Shown here: piece by piece, positions 39,601 through 52,638 of the stretch
Numbering within the stretch: the stretch's first letter is position 1
How the letters are laid out: each line of letters starts with the position of its first letter
Origin: Buxus sempervirens
Taxonomy: Eukaryota > Streptophyta > Magnoliopsida > Buxales > Buxaceae
NCBI GenBank assembly: GCA_947561395.2
Contig: OX387192.1
Span: 36,415,520 to 36,479,519, forward strand
DNA length: 64,000 bases
Direction of reading: 5' to 3'
Notes under the pieces: model-generated
Databases searched by the model: none
The model's input: the letters and a program-made list of their open reading frames with translations, nothing else
Told to the model about the DNA's origin: nothing
Program-made: the position numbers and the translations under genes

Positions 39601-42600
39601 TATGATACCTTAATTTATATAGTCCCAGTGACATATTTATATTTGGTTCTTTACTTGATAATGGGTTTCCAATTTTGTAGTGTTCAAAAAGTTTGTAGAA
39701 ACCAAGAAATTTTTTTTAGGCGAGCCCTTTATGACATGTGGACATTTTTTTTAAGGTGGGGGTCCCAAACCTGGTATATGACATTTTATTGGTTTTTAGT
39801 ACATGTGAAGAAGTGGGACTGTCCAAATATGCTTCCACGTGGCAGTCCTTTGCCACAATAGGTAAATAAGCTGGAACATTGCTCCAGACATCCCCATCTC
39901 ATAAAAGTAATGTTAAGAACGTGTGCGTGTATGTTGAATTTGCACTCATAATTGATTCAAGTAACGAATCTATAATGAAACATGTTGGACTCTGATACTC
40001 AGTGGATTCTGATATCATATCCATATGGTTGTTCACTCTATTTTCACATCATTAATTAATGTCAAACAGAAGACGGACTGCAAGTTTTCTGCAATAAGTT
40101 TCTAAGCTTGTAACATTGCACTATTAAGCTTGTTAAGGTCCTGTTTCTATATATATACATAAGGTAAAGCATGAGATGTCCATGGTTTTATTTGAATTTA
40201 ACTTTTTTTTTTCCTTTTACATTATAAAAATATACTGCCTATACGTGACTCCTGATTTCTTGAACTTGTCCAACACAACACTCCATATTTGTGTCAGTCT
40301 AACTCTTACTTTTACCAATTCAGAAAAGCATGCTTCTTATAGTTACACATTGAAATCAATTGTGCAACAATATTATTTACCGTACCAAAGGGTAAGAACA
40401 TGAACCTAGTTGTAAGAACCATGCGACCTCTCTTTTGAGAATATATGACATTTGATGCGGAATGGTGGACCAAGAAGTACATTATGATATCCTTTTGATT
40501 AGTTTGGGCCAATGAAAATCTCATGGGGTTGATGATGACGAAACTTTTGTTTTCCAAAAAAATGATTATTTAAGCCTATAAGGACATAGTTATGTATTTT
40601 ATAAATCAGACATCTTAGACTTATCATAGGTGTTGAGATGATTTAATCCTATAGGGGCTGAGATTCAACACTTAGGCCTTCATTCTACATGTTTTATTTA
40701 TTATTATGATGAAGATTTTGAATAAGTTGCTGAACTAGGATTATCATCCTTGCATTTGAATAGGAAATTGAAATATTTGAGAGGATGTATTATGGTAAAT
40801 TTTCTAAATTGTAATCTGATTATCTCCTAATCCAGGGCCTTAGTTTAGTTGTGAGCTCGTACAATGGCGAAGATATTCTTGTATCTTTTGGAGGATATAA
40901 TGGGCGGTACAGCAATGAGGTTAAATAATTGTACTTTTTGTTGATTTCTCTTCCTTTTTCAATAATCTTGAGTCCTCCTTATTTGTTTGCTGTTGTTTAG
41001 GTTAATATTCTTAAACCAAGCCACAAATCAACTTTGCAATCAAAGATGGAGACTCCCGTGCCTGATGGTGTTGCTGCCCTGAATAATTCAACAAATGCTA
41101 CCAGAGATGTGGAGTCTGAGATGGAAGCAGGTCAAGAAGGAAAAATAAGGGAAATTGTTATGGATAACATTGACTCAGAGCCCATGGTAATGTGATTTTC
41201 CTATATATACATATATGTATTCATTATGTAAACCATTGTGATTCTTGTTTTGAAACTTCTTAGTTATTACATGAATACTTGTGGGAATAAATAATACAGA
41301 TAAGCAGACAGAGAAATCCATGCATGCGTATTTATGTTCTGTAATGTCTCATATTATTGGACATATAGAGCTATTCCATCTGTTTGAATTATCAGTATTT
41401 GTTGAATTTTAATAACAATCAATCTTGTTGTAGTCTTCCACAGTCAACTCTCATCTTGGGAATCTCTTATGCAGAACATCAAGAATGAGGAAACCAGTGA
41501 ACGGCTTATACCCACACTCAAGGCAGAGAAAGAAGAACTAGAAGCATCACTCACCAGGGAGCAATTGCTGTGCCTCCAGCTAAAGCAAGATGTGGCAGAA
41601 GCAGAGACCCGAAATGCAGAATTGTACAAGGCAAGTATAATTGTATTCTTATATATTTTTCCATAAATCTGAGTGTTTTGTATTTATCGAAATATTCTTA
41701 GTCCCATCCACTATGTTTTCTGTCGCATCATTCTTTTCTAAAATTTATTTCACTTCCATACCAAATGTTTCATTGGCTTGTAGAAATGGACTACAATTTC
41801 CTGCTATTCTACATGACCAGATACTGTCGAACATGTACGGAAATTTTGGGGTTGATATTTGACTAGGTTAGAGATCCCTAGAAATAGTAGTTTTGGTGAT
41901 CTGATTATTTCTAATATGCAGAGGCCACTTTTGCAGAATTCTGGCCTTGGCATTTTACCTTTAAGAAAAGTGCAAATGTATTTTGGAATACTCTCAAACC
42001 AGTACCAAATAAGTGTCCCCCTTCTTTAGATTAAAGTAAGCAACTGAAGAACCCATCTTTATCCATCTAATGTCATTAATGTTACAATGGACTTTGCAGG
42101 AACTTCAATCAGTCCGTGGTCAGCTTGCCTCTGAGCAATCAAGGTGTTTTAAACTTGAGGTATGGCCTAATATTCAGCTATTAATCGGTTTCTCCTTAGT
42201 TCTGGTATAATTGGGAAATATTGCCTTCATCCGGGATTTCTGTGCAACCAAATATTTCTTTTCCTCTGTTAAAACTACCCTTTCAGTAATTCTCTATTTG
42301 CACTTGGGAGCTCTGCCAAGTGCCAACTAATTGAGACAAGACAGTTTGTTATTGTTGTTGTATGGTACCCTTCAGTTGCACTTGGAAGTACTACTCCGAC
42401 TTGAAAGGAGAGTAAATTTAGTGCTTACAGATTTTTAATATGACGACTACTTATCTTGACTGAAGTGAAAAGGAAAATAAAAATAAAAAAGAAGAACTGC
42501 ACTAGAACTCTGGCATATTAATTGAATCTATCAGGAAGGTCCAGCACTGATGGCAAATTACTTGAGCGGCCAAGCCTGGAGCTTGCTTTGGTAAAGGTTA

Positions 42601-42945
42601 CACTGCATCTGGTCCAGAACCCTATTTTTTCCAAATCCTTCCAACTAAAATTACTTGTTTCAAGTTTCAGTAGTCTGTAACTCAGAAGTAATGGTTGTAA
42701 AGCTCTGTAATAAAATGAATCAGAATAGGCAGTAAATTTGCTCTCTGGTGGAACAGGTCGACGTTGCTGAGCTAAGACAAAAGCTGCAAACAATGGAGGC
42801 CTTACAAAAGGAACTTGAGTTGCTACAGCGACAAAAGGCTGCTTCAGAGCAGGCTGCATTAGATGCAAAACAGAGGCAGAGCTCGGGTGGTATTTTGGGT
42901 TGGTTGGCAGGAACTCCATCTAACCAGAAAGCTGACATTGCTTGA
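26668..42945 (+). CDS. ACBP4: Kelch-repeat acyl-CoA-binding protein (ACBP4/5 class)
   Basis: Cytosolic protein that binds acyl-CoA esters; the Arabidopsis class IV members ACBP4/5 bind oleoyl-CoA. Exons: 26668-26826, 27354-27424, 28582-28645, 28798-28869, 31828-32019, 32731-32808, 34504-34614, 34765-34831, 34929-34990, 35729-35868, 36511-36637, 36800-36914, 38185-38273, 40836-40919, 41001-41186, 41475-41630, 42100-42159, 42757-42945, giving 673 aa (Arabidopsis ACBP4 is 668). The acyl-CoA-binding domain spans ~12-110 ([28 protein letters not shown]). A kelch propeller spans ~185-500, with repeats such as [33 protein letters not shown] and [15 protein letters not shown]. The C-terminal ~560-650 is coiled coil. 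The intron after 41630 starts GC (AAG|GCAAGT). The start codon is the first ATG after the TATA box. The donor after 28869 is weak. Confidence 0.94.
28693..28731 (+). repeat. 39-base poly(C) tract in ACBP intron 3
   Basis: An uninterrupted run of C followed by eight or nine A. The run begins about 50 bases after the exon ending at 28645. Length is probably unreliable because such runs are hard to sequence. Confidence 0.85.
29730..30560. other. Very AT-rich block in ACBP intron 4
   Basis: About 800 bases of unusually A/T-rich DNA with two imperfect copies of a ~115-bp unit (around 29950 and 30067, sharing CAATTGTC/CAGTTGTC and AATGACCTT/AATCACCTT). It may be a decayed insertion, but no termini or coding potential are visible. 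Confidence 0.4.
33704..34121 (+). repeat. Two tandem 209-bp units in ACBP intron 6
   Basis: Unit 1 (33704-33912) and unit 2 (33913-34121) both start ACTAAGACTAATTAGTATC and end GGTGTTTGATGT, and they align along their whole length with scattered substitutions. This is an old tandem duplication. No gene lies within. Confidence 0.85.
36077..36350 (+). repeat. Two tandem ~135-bp units in ACBP intron 10
   Basis: Units at ~36077-36210 and ~36211-36350 share CACAAGT, ATATCCTCTTG, CAATGATGGCAATTTTAGCC and TTTTCTATTAA in the same order. Diverged tandem duplication. Confidence 0.75.
36652..36726 (+). repeat. (CT)n, C-run and (CA)n compound microsatellite
   Basis: About 22 CT units, then a C run, then about eight CA units. 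It starts 15 bases after the 5' splice site at 36637/36638, so it is a long pyrimidine tract immediately inside the intron. Confidence 0.9.
37405..37705 (+). repeat. Two tandem ~165-bp units in ACBP intron 12
   Basis: GCAAAAAGTG at 37450 and 37618 starts two aligned blocks that share GAAGCTGTG, CTCCCAT, CCTATC, TTGCTTATCTTTCCTCA. The similarity extends upstream of each. Diverged tandem duplication with no coding role seen. Confidence 0.75.
38500..39180 (-). other. Nuclear insert of plastid DNA (rpl16 5' exon and intron)
   Basis: Read on the minus strand, ATGCTTAG (39048-39041) followed by GTGCGACTC (39039-39031) matches the tiny first exon of plastid rpl16 and the GUGYG start of its group II intron. 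Further down the minus strand, words I recognise from rpl16 introns follow in order: GGGTTAGGATTAAAAAACAA (~38985), CCTTAGTATGAACTAATAAC (~38950) and TTTCTGCCGATAAGC (~38730). Upstream sequence would be the rps3-rpl16 spacer. It lies in ACBP intron 13 and is not expressed as rpl16, since exon 2 is absent. Ends are approximate, and the identification is from memory. Confidence 0.72.
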
Positions 42946-43659
42946 ATTGAGCCGGTACAATTCTGTAGGGATTTTGTAATTTTGCTTTCTCTTATTTTCT
43001 TCCCGATATATTTGTGTTGCTTAACTTGTTCTTTGTAGTGATAGCAATAAGAAATTTTTTGTTGGCTGGTAGAAGCCTTCGGAACTTCTGCAAGAAATCA
43101 TATCTACGAGTACAGTGATTTTATTTTTGCAATTTTTGAAAGCATCTGAGGATTTTTGTTGTTTGGAGATCTGATTTCGGTTGAAAACATTACAGTAAAA
43201 GAAAGTGTTTTAAGGTTGCTAAAAGGCGCAACCACTTGAGAAATCAGGTTTGGCATTCGAATTTCTAATATTGCTTTTGTACCCAGGGGGAGACGGTACT
43301 TAAGAGAACGATCACGGTACTTACGTCGCCGTTTACAAGTGCGTCGTCGTAGTTTTGGAACTAAAAACTTTTCATCAACCGTTTTACTAGAATAAACTAA
43401 TAAATAATAACCAATTGCAACATAAAAAACTAAATTCTCGCAAGAAAAACGGTGATCTCTTTACACTTTCAAGATGTAATCTACGTTCAAAAAATCGATG
43501 CCTTATCATTGCACGAGGATCAAATGTGAGGACCCCTGTTATGTCCTGGGGATGTTCCTCACTACCTTAATTTCAAGCCTCTTCCCTTCTATGACTTCCA
43601 TGTTACCATGAAAAGAATAACGATGCTGGAAGACGAGAGAAAATTTTGATAAAATCAAC
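42946..43659. other. Shared 3' flank of two convergent genes
   Basis: The ACBP stop (42945) and the carrier stop (43660) face each other across 714 bases that must hold both 3' UTRs. An AATAAG-type signal near 43047 could serve ACBP. Nothing else is seen. Confidence 0.5.
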
Positions 43660-46600
43660 TCAATTTCGAGTACACATGGATTCTAGCCAGTCTGATGTGT
43701 ATTCATATGCCACAAATGTCACTGCTCCCGCTGGAGCAGCTTTTACAATAGACGGGACGATGCCCTTGTAAAGGCCAGCCCAACCCTCCGCCTGCAAGAT
43801 TCGACGTAGGGCATCATACATATTACTGTACGCCCGTTGCTCAACTCGTGCACCGTACTTTGGATGCCTCTGTAGTCCTTCAACCTGCAACCATACGAGG
43901 AAGATCTATCATAAAAGCAACATCATCTGGAACTACAGAACTGTAAAAAGATACAATTGCATGGATTCGTTTAAAAGAAAAAAACAGAAAAATTCTGGCT
44001 GCATGAATGAACTCCCATGATAGACATTGTTAACCACTCGACCCTTTCAGCGATCAATTCTAAGGGACTATTCCATCAACAATAATAAACAAGGTAACCA
44101 TGTTCTGGTAGCAATTATCCTCATTTTAAAGCCTATACTCTTCGAAAGTAAATAACTTGAGCTGGTACTTTTGACTCGTCATATCAAAAAAAATTAGAAG
44201 CATTTTGTCTAGCCAAACAAAACTGGTGATCCTTGAACATTTCTTTTTAAAAATTTATTCCAATGTACTAGGTATTATGCATATCAAAGGCCACAACGAC
44301 AAGCTACTGCAATATTTACCTTATCTAACAGGTCTCAAGCACAAGAACAAACCTAAACAGGTGATCATATGAACATTCTGTACTGTTACCTTTTATATGG
44401 TTAAAAAAAAAAGGCATCCATATAGAAGGATTCAAAGGATAAAAATTTAGGCCAAATCACAATTTGGTTCCACATCTTAGAAGGAACCACCAAATTGTAG
44501 ATAAGCAGGCTGCATCTCCTTCTGTGGTTTGCATGTAAGTGGCCCACTGAGTTACTATATATGTATTGTGCACTTCACCTCTAAGCAATGGCCAAGTGAG
44601 GAAAAATATGCATATTACAAACATCCATCAAAATCATATTTTCTGATTGTAAACAAGCAAAATTCTTAACACTTTCTAATACATAATTCTGGAAACGAAG
44701 ATTACCACGTTTGTAAAACTAAAGATACCTGGAATCGTTTCTTAACAACATCAAGTGGGTGACAGACAGCTTTTGCACAAGTTCCTGCTGCTAATCCACA
44801 AAGGAATAACTGAAAACTTGAAAGACCAGCATCTGCTTGGGCTGATATAATATGAGGAGGTCTGCGCCGGTTCCAAGCCTGCAACACAGTAGTTGCATCA
44901 AGACAAAGGTGATGACATCTACTGGTTTAAGCAAGAGTTGCAAAATCCACCACGATTCCTAATTAATAAATCCACATCTGTTTTAATTTTGAATCAATTG
45001 ACTTAAAATTAAGGCCCAACAGACACACGAGATGAGAACGACATGGTTTTTCATTAAAAAAAAAAAACTCCTAAATCTGCACAGAATTTAGAGACATACA
45101 AAGTGAGACATTTCTCAGTCAGCACAAAACTTATACTTTTAAGTATATATAAAAGCAGAATTGTTTTCTCTCAGTAGTTTGACTTTCATAAAAAGGAAAT
45201 CACAGCAACAATACAACAAAATATTCTATGGAAATAAGCATCATCCAACCACATCAATTAGCATCAGAAGGCCACTTCCAAATAGAATATATAAACAACA
45301 TTAAGTGCAAATTTAGAATCCAACATCAGCCGAGAAATACAGCTTGGATTCACCCTCAGGCAAGGCATAATCAGAAGAAAATGCCAAACTTGATGCAATA
45401 AACAAAAATGACGTTACAAGGTTTTCTATTTCCTTCAGAAATTGGATAATCTAAAAATAAATTACAGTAAATGAATCATGTATCTTCAAAATTGGAAAGA
45501 AAAATAAGAAAATGAATGAGACGAAATACATTTGAATAACAAAGGGATTTAATGTTCAGTTCTTGAGAAATATATATTTATATACTCATTATCAAATTCT
45601 GGAAGATGGTAATAAGCGAAGAAAAGTCATGCTTTCTATAAATTAAAGAGACAATACATAAAATCTTACCATTGTCCATCGCTTGAATGTATCATAGGTG
45701 CCAAACTGCAGGCCAGCATAAGGAATGATCTCAACCAGTGTCGGTGACAAACCAGAATACAATCCTCGAACACCTCGGGTTCTAATTATATCAACAAATG
45801 CAGATCTCATGGTTGAATACACCTGAATACATACACACCGTGTAAATGAACTTGTGAGAGATTTCACACCTTATATCCTTTCTCAATGGATATGCATTGT
45901 CATGTGCATGCTGTTAAGTGTGTAATGTCCTCAAGTACAGCTGAGAATCTTATACGTTGTCAACTCTTAACTCTGCCAGAAGTTCCAAACTCAGCTAAAG
46001 GAGGTTCGCATCACATAAGCAGCCGGAATTAAATCATTAAATTCCTCATAATGATAGATTATGAGGACAAGTAAAATTCATCACAATGAACTCCGACAAG
46101 TAAAATTGATCGATTTTTTTAAACTCCAACAAGTTAAATTCCTCACAATGAACTCCGACAAGTTAATTTCCTCATAATGATAGATTACGAGGACAAGTAA
46201 AAATTCCTCAAAATGAACTCAGACAAGTAAAATTGAGGCATTATTGTCACTGTTTCTTTTGTGTTGTGGCATTCACTTTCAGTATTTTATTGAAGAGCAT
46301 GGTTTGGAATTTTTTTCTGCAACCAACATATCAGTTATTGTACCAAACTGACCACCAATATTGAAAACTGTTGAAAAAATTTAGTTTCAGCCAACACTAA
46401 TACATATTGGCCAAAACTAAAACTTATTATGGGTTTCAGCCAAAACAAAAAAAGGGAAAAAAGAAACAAGTCCAAGTGTTATGTAATGGTCAACTAAAAG
46501 CCATGCTCTAAATCCCATTTCCCTCGTATCTCTCACTTTAGCTCCAATTAATCCCAAACTCCCCTTAGAAAGAGTCTTTTAGTGTTCTAAAAAAATCATT

Positions 46601-49600
46601 GAAAAATGGACAAAAGAAGTTTTCGTAGAGATTTTGATGGATTTTTGCTGCCTCAAGCTGGAGCAACTGAAATTGCGGCTCATAGCTCCTATGGTTCAAG
46701 CACAATTTATTGCCTATCAATGCATTATTATGTTATTTAGTTTTGGTTTTATTACATAACATAGGATTTATTTTTAATTGTTATGAGCTTTCTAGAACAA
46801 GAATCTCCAACATTGATTTTGGTCACTGTCAGCCAGAATCAGGTGATATGCCTCCATCAAAGACCTATCACACACCGATTATACTTCCAGAATCAGACTG
46901 CGCCCATCTCTCATGTTAAAGTTGCTTCTCCTTAAAAATTTTCTATAATGCGCAATAGAATATGGCTTCAGATCATAGGACTTGAGGTTTAGGGAGTTTC
47001 TTTGACCAGGCATTGGGACTATTTCTAGTCTTTTGGCCTTGGTTGGCTGCTGATCAACTTTATTCTAACAATAATAAGAGATATTGGGTACGGAGCAGAA
47101 GTGGTGCTTTTTGGTAAGACCTTCCTTCCTTCCACTTGGCTCACAAGGAGTCATTTGCTCCTTCCAAACTGATTTGGAAACAGGAAGTCTTTCATTTCTA
47201 CAAAGGTGACCTTTTTAATATCAAAAGTTGCCTTCAAAAAGTTATTAAAAATGGATCATTTAACATCCAGTCAATGGACCATTCTGAATAATTTCCTCAT
47301 GTGTAATGCAGTAGCAGAGTCGGTGGATCATTTTTCATTGCCCATTTTCCTTCTGGGCATGGTCATTTTTCATTGAGAGGCTAGGAATGGATAACGACAG
47401 GGCTACATTATGTTTGGAAGATTAAATCATTGAAAGGAATAACAGTAGACCTAACTTGAGAAAGGATCTTCGCCCATTTCCTATGTATTGGGAATTTTGT
47501 AAAGTTAGAACATATACAGGCTGCAAAGAGAGAGAGTCTTGACTATCTCCCCCCCCCCCCCCCCCCAATGCAATCAGGATAGAGTCTCACTCATAACTGC
47601 ATCAATCTGTCCTGACTCCTGATGCATTTATAAGTATGAAGGAGTAAGATAATTCTTGAGAATCGTGCAATCAAAATAGTAAAAGAAAAGGGAGAGAAAA
47701 AGAACACACAGATTTAAGTGGTTTGGCGATGTGCCTACGTCCACTGTGAGAGGTTGGTTATGAGAGAGAAAGAGGGAGACCCCGGCCTATACTGAGTTGG
47801 TGTCACCTAAGTTCAGAAAAACTCAGGTGGTACAACACAATATTGTGCAAGTCAAGGCTGAGTTTGGCAAGTTTGAAAATTTTCATGTTCATATAATGAA
47901 CGAGGAGTGTAAACTCATCCTGGTAAAGGCCTACAACTCGCTATCGGCCAAGTTTTCAAACCACATCCTATAATCCTAGCACAGATTTTCATTCTAGCAA
48001 AATCTGAACGAGCTAAATTTCCTCCCAACAACCTCAAATGGAAGAGTTTGTTTGATAAATTCATTTTCTCTATGGGAAGTTGAACTGTTAATTGATGTTA
48101 GCAACATTCAAAACAATGCCTAAGAGATCAAATCTGCAAGAAACGGTATGGTTTCCTTTCCATATGCCATTTTCTCTTCAATGTTCCAAGTTAAGATTCC
48201 ATGAAAAATTCATATCAAACCTGCATATTAGATAACATGGTCATAAATACTTCATGAATGATCTGAAAATAACATAAGATTCCAGAAAATATCATACAGT
48301 ACATAATTTTCTTCTAACAACTGTTCCTGCATGAAGGAACCTTCCTAGATCTAATGAGAAGTATGGAACTTGGAAGTGTCAGAATAAGATGCTAGCTAAG
48401 AACTCAAACCCCATGAGATACAAAGGATACAAATATTTGGTGAAACATGATGTGGTACATTAATATCTGACAAACCCTAAACACTGAACAAATTTCGATA
48501 GTCTGTTGAAGTGTAAAAGAAAATAAAATAAAGACTTTCCAATTCATGCAGTTTTGTCATATAATTGAATTGTATGTAATACTAGACATCTTGAAACATT
48601 TCATACACGGGAGAACTAATAGTTCATTGTAAATTTTATCTACAAGGGAAATTAGGGAAGGAAGAAATCTTGAAAAAAGAAAAGAAAAAGGGGGAAAAAA
48701 ACAAGAAATGATATAACCAGTCTATTTTATCAACACAAACTTCCAGATGTAGATCTTTACTAGACACATAACCTCAATGACACTTTAGCAGCGATATTAA
48801 CCTTGATAGAAGTTGAAAAAGAAATCACGAATGAAATTCATACCTTTGGCTCACCCTGAGAAGCTAAAATTGTACGAAGAAGATCAAATGGATATGATCC
48901 AACAGTTGCTGCACACCCAGCCAATGCCCCACTTATATAAGACAAGTACGGATGTAGATGAATGTGATTTTCTGCATGGTAATAAAGTGAAAAGAATTAG
49001 AACATAAATAGAAGCAGCATTAACTAATCATTGTGATAACTCACCAACATACCAAAAACATGAACAAAATTTACAAGGTAAAAAAAAAAATACAATTAAA
49101 TCTATTTTCCTAGGAGCATTATATCAAAACAAAGAACAAAATTCACCAATTGAACACATTGCCTATTGCCATTAAGTTCAAAATTGTGACGAAGGCAAAA
49201 TAAAATGGAAAAAAAAAAATAGCATTCACAAGTAACAGGGAGTCTGGCATCTGAAAAGGTCTCACGTCAAAATTATGCTATGATCATAGAGCTTTAATTA
49301 AATCAGCAAGTAATCTAAGCATTCAGAAAACTAGGCATAGTCAGTTTGCTGTCTGATTTCAGTTGGACATCACCACATATTTAACTATTTTCACTTAGTA
49401 GTTAGTATGAAAAGGTTATTATCATTTATGGTCATGAAAGGGCTTAACTCTGTGCTTCAGGAGGACCTTACCTGTTCTTGAAGAACCTGCTGCAAAAGTT
49501 TTCAGTTTGTGTAATACTGTAAACTGTATGGCAGTGTAAGGCATGACCATAAGAAGTGCAGGGACATTACCACGCCAAAAACCCTGTGACAAAGATTATA

Positions 49601-52021
49601 TGAGATATAAGAAAGGAAATACATGATACTTGTAAATAAAGAGATTAAGGTGTCCTGAAAAAATATTTTCCAAATAATGCCCCCCAAAGTGTGAAGTATA
49701 TGCACAAATATCTTGAGTTGCTGTAAACCATTTGAAAGTGCATCCAGGAAAAAAAAAACCTCTTGAAATTGTATAAAGCATACACAGGTATAATGCAAGC
49801 TATGAATTTATTGACACTGAATCCAAATTAATATCATTGTCATTTTTTCTCCAAACACTATTTGGTTGGCTTCATGAATACTGTTCCTTTTTTATTCTAC
49901 CTAGATTATAGATTCCATCACCTTTTAATATTGTTTAATCAATTTTCTTCATCAAGGAAAACAAACCAAGAATACATACATGCCTTATAAATACCTTCAG
50001 ACAGGATAATTAATTTATTGCTAAAAAAATCAATATCTAACTTAGGGCCGAAAAGGGAGGGATAGATTGTGTGTGTGTGTGTGTGGCACATGATCAATAT
50101 AAATCAACATCACAATGGACTAGGCAATACCGGCAAACCTTCCTCCCTAAGGATGTCTTTAGTTGCTTGCAGCATTCCAGTATATTTTGATGTTCCATAT
50201 AATTCACTTCGGAGCAAAGCCCATGAAGAAGTGGGCTCCAATTGAACCTGTCAATAGAAACAAACAAAAAGTTCCTCTAGTTAGGGACGCTGGAATATAA
50301 TACACAGGCATCAAAAAACACGTCTAGACAAGAACAACACGAGGACAGATAAAAAGGATACTCCGAATGTATTCACCCATGCATGTGACAGCCACATGAT
50401 AATAATCAAGAAAATTTCAAGTCAAAAGACCAATAGAAATTTCTTTAAACTTATACTAGCACTTAAACCTCATTTACGCTCATACTGGTTCAATAATAAA
50501 TAAACAAAAAGTGGAGCAGGAGGGAGAATCAACCTTTTAATTATTTAGGATGCAAAAGTGCAACCCAGTAGGAGAGATACATGCACGTATAGGCGCACAA
50601 ATACACACATATATGATATTTCTCTTACATTTTTTAAAAATTTTACTCAACTAAGATGTAAATAAGGATATTAGCAAAACAATAAGATACTATAATTTTG
50701 TGGAAAATTAATTGTCCAATAAGAATTATATTCAGAAGTTTGATTACAATTGTTAACTAAAGTGAATTAATCATAATAAGAATGAGGCTTCAAATTTGGA
50801 AGGTATAGATAAAAAAACAAAAGGAGAATAGGGAGTATTTTGCAAATTTGGAATTAACGAGAATAAAGGGTAAAGAGGTTTTGAGTGTTAGAATGCAAAT
50901 AATAAAAAGAGGGGGGGGGGGGGGGGGGAGGGGGATGGAGAGGTACGAGGTGTCATCAACATGGTTGATAGAAGGCCAGATACAGGGAGAGAGAGGTGTG
51001 TTGGACATTTTCAGAGCCCACAAAATCCACATTGATGTAGAAGCAAGTCAGTCATTGACATAAGATAGCATTCTTCAAGTTAGAATCTATGAATTCATAT
51101 TATGACTTGTTATTTAATGCTGGACGCAAAAATTTACAAAGGGAAACGCTCTTAATCCTAGATTCAAACGCAAACCATGAAAGCAACGCCCAACCCATCC
51201 TCCGCCATGCATCTGCATAAATTTGTTCAGTAATGCTCAAATAACCTAAGTTGCTTCAATACAATGTTCTTCTTGTTTCTAAACCAAGGTCCTAAACTTC
51301 AGGCTGGATTTTCTTTCAAATTTCAAGCAATTCAACATTTTGACACTTCAAATACTAACCAGATTTTGTGGGTAATTCTTCTATAAAATTCCAGTATTCA
51401 TGATAAATTAAAATGTGAACTTGCTAAATTTTTTTAAAAAAAAAAATTTGCTAAAGAAACAGTAAAGCAAGAGAGAGAGATGCGCCCTAAGGTGCAGCTT
51501 ATTTTAATAGAAAAGGGTTAAAAATACTGCAAAATGCATCTAGCACAATTGCAACTTGCAATCATGATGTATCGATGTTGAAAACCACAGTAGTAACGTG
51601 GTGACATGACAAGAAAATGCAATAGCAACAGAAATGTCTTATTTTTTAAGCAACCAACCAGTACATTGTTTCCAATGTTTTTCCAGTCTAGAATACAAAT
51701 TTTCGATTTCAAATTTCAGCGACAGCAGTGGCATAATACATAAAAAATCCCCTTGCAATTTCACTAACAGCAGAGATCCTTAATAACATTCACTTTGGAC
51801 AACAAATAAAACTGCAAAATTTTGCATGTGCTTCCACCCATAAAATTCCAAAACACGTCTATATTTGGAATAACAAAATTGAGCAAATGACATTAATTAC
51901 TAACTTGAAATCTAATCTTGATAACATCCAGCGGCGATGTAACTGTGCGAGAAATTCCCCCAGAGAGGGCCCCGGCTGTGACGTCAATCAGCGCTCTTTT
52001 CACTTGCCCCAGCTCTTCCAT
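43660..52021 (-). CDS. TPC: Mitochondrial thiamine diphosphate carrier
   Basis: Inner-membrane SLC25-family protein that imports thiamine diphosphate into mitochondria, where pyruvate and 2-oxoglutarate dehydrogenases use it. Exons: 52021-51905, 50247-50131, 49583-49472, 48971-48844, 45822-45670, 44878-44729, 43884-43660, giving 333 aa, a normal carrier length. The three repeats carry the Px[DE]xx[KR] signatures [10 protein letters not shown] (~30-39), PFDLLRT (~140) and [10 protein letters not shown] (~250). [17 protein letters not shown] and [13 protein letters not shown] are the matching helix-linker segments. The start is supported by an in-frame TGA 18 bases upstream. The intron between 48843 and 45823 is 3 kb and repeat-rich. 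The family is certain. The substrate is inferred from close likeness to the two Arabidopsis thiamine diphosphate carriers. Confidence 0.93.
46044..46230. repeat. Tandem units with small hairpins in a carrier intron
   Basis: CCTCATAAT and ATTATGAGG, separated by five bases, form a 9-bp hairpin at 46044-46066. A near-identical copy starts at 46170. Between and after them AATGAACTC and GACAAGTAAA words recur. This is a short locally duplicated repeat. Confidence 0.7.
47549..47566 (+). repeat. 18-base poly(C) tract
   Basis: Uninterrupted C run inside the large carrier intron (48843-45823). Confidence 0.85.
47600..48030. mobile_element. Possible LTR-retrotransposon remnant
   Basis: AACACACAGATTTAAGTGGTTTGGC followed by TGCCTACGTCCACTG (about 47705-47745, split here by other bases) resembles a motif often seen in plant Copia-type LTRs. 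No protein, primer-binding site or second LTR is visible, so it would be a solo or decayed LTR. Tentative. Confidence 0.35.
50911..50928 (+). repeat. 18-base poly(G) tract in carrier intron 1
   Basis: Eighteen G followed by A and five more G. On the transcribed (minus) strand of the carrier pre-mRNA this is a C run. Confidence 0.85.
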
Positions 52022-52609
52022 CGCTGGAACTCGACTTCACCGGTTCTAATTCCTACTGCCAATGTCAAAATCAAATCCACCAACATTCTTAAATCAATAA
52101 CGTAAATGAAAGAACATCACAAGCAACAAAACAGCGCCTACAGACCGCCATGATCACGAAGCTAAACCGAACTTTGGTGAGCCTACATTAAATTCAAAAC
52201 CGATTCAAGAAAGAAAGAGCGAGAGAGAGACAACGATCTTATGACGTTGCCCGGAAACGTCCATCATTAATTGAAATATATGAGACGAACCCTAAAATTC
52301 TGACCAAAACTAGGGTTCTGCAAAGTCTCCCTTGGTGAAAAAATATCAGATACCAAAAAGCTTGTGTTGATATCAAAACAGAACAAGTACCTGTAACGCA
52401 TGAAGAGGAATGTAATGGAACGATACACCATTGAAGATCGAAATAACCAAGAGACTGAGATATCGTCTGAAAGCCGCCTTGAACTGCGACTCGTAGCTTT
52501 GCGTCGACTTTGGAAGGAACCTAATATTGTACGTTCAGAAAAGCAAAGGAACGAGCGCCAAAGAATGAAAGAACGGTCGCCGCGAGAGAGATTGGATTCC
52601 AATTTCTGA
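52022..52609 (-). other. Carrier 5' UTR with a leader intron
   Basis: On the minus strand, TTACAG|GTACTTG at ~52391 looks like a donor and TTGGCAG near 52058 an acceptor, suggesting a ~330-bp intron in the 5' UTR. The leader exon would run from about 52600 to 52391. Frames seen here are not supported as coding. Confidence 0.55.
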
Positions 52610-52628
52610 TTTTTATTTGGAATATCCC

Positions 52629-52638
52629 TTATATATAT
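52629..52638 (-). promoter_or_regulatory. TATA box of the carrier gene
   Basis: TATATATAAG on the minus strand, about 30 bases before the inferred transcription start near 52600. The position fits the leader exon inferred downstream. Confidence 0.55.

Noticed and set aside
52400-52609. Short plus-strand frame of 69 codons opposite the carrier leader
   Set aside because: Antisense to the carrier 5' UTR; no domain and no promoter evidence.
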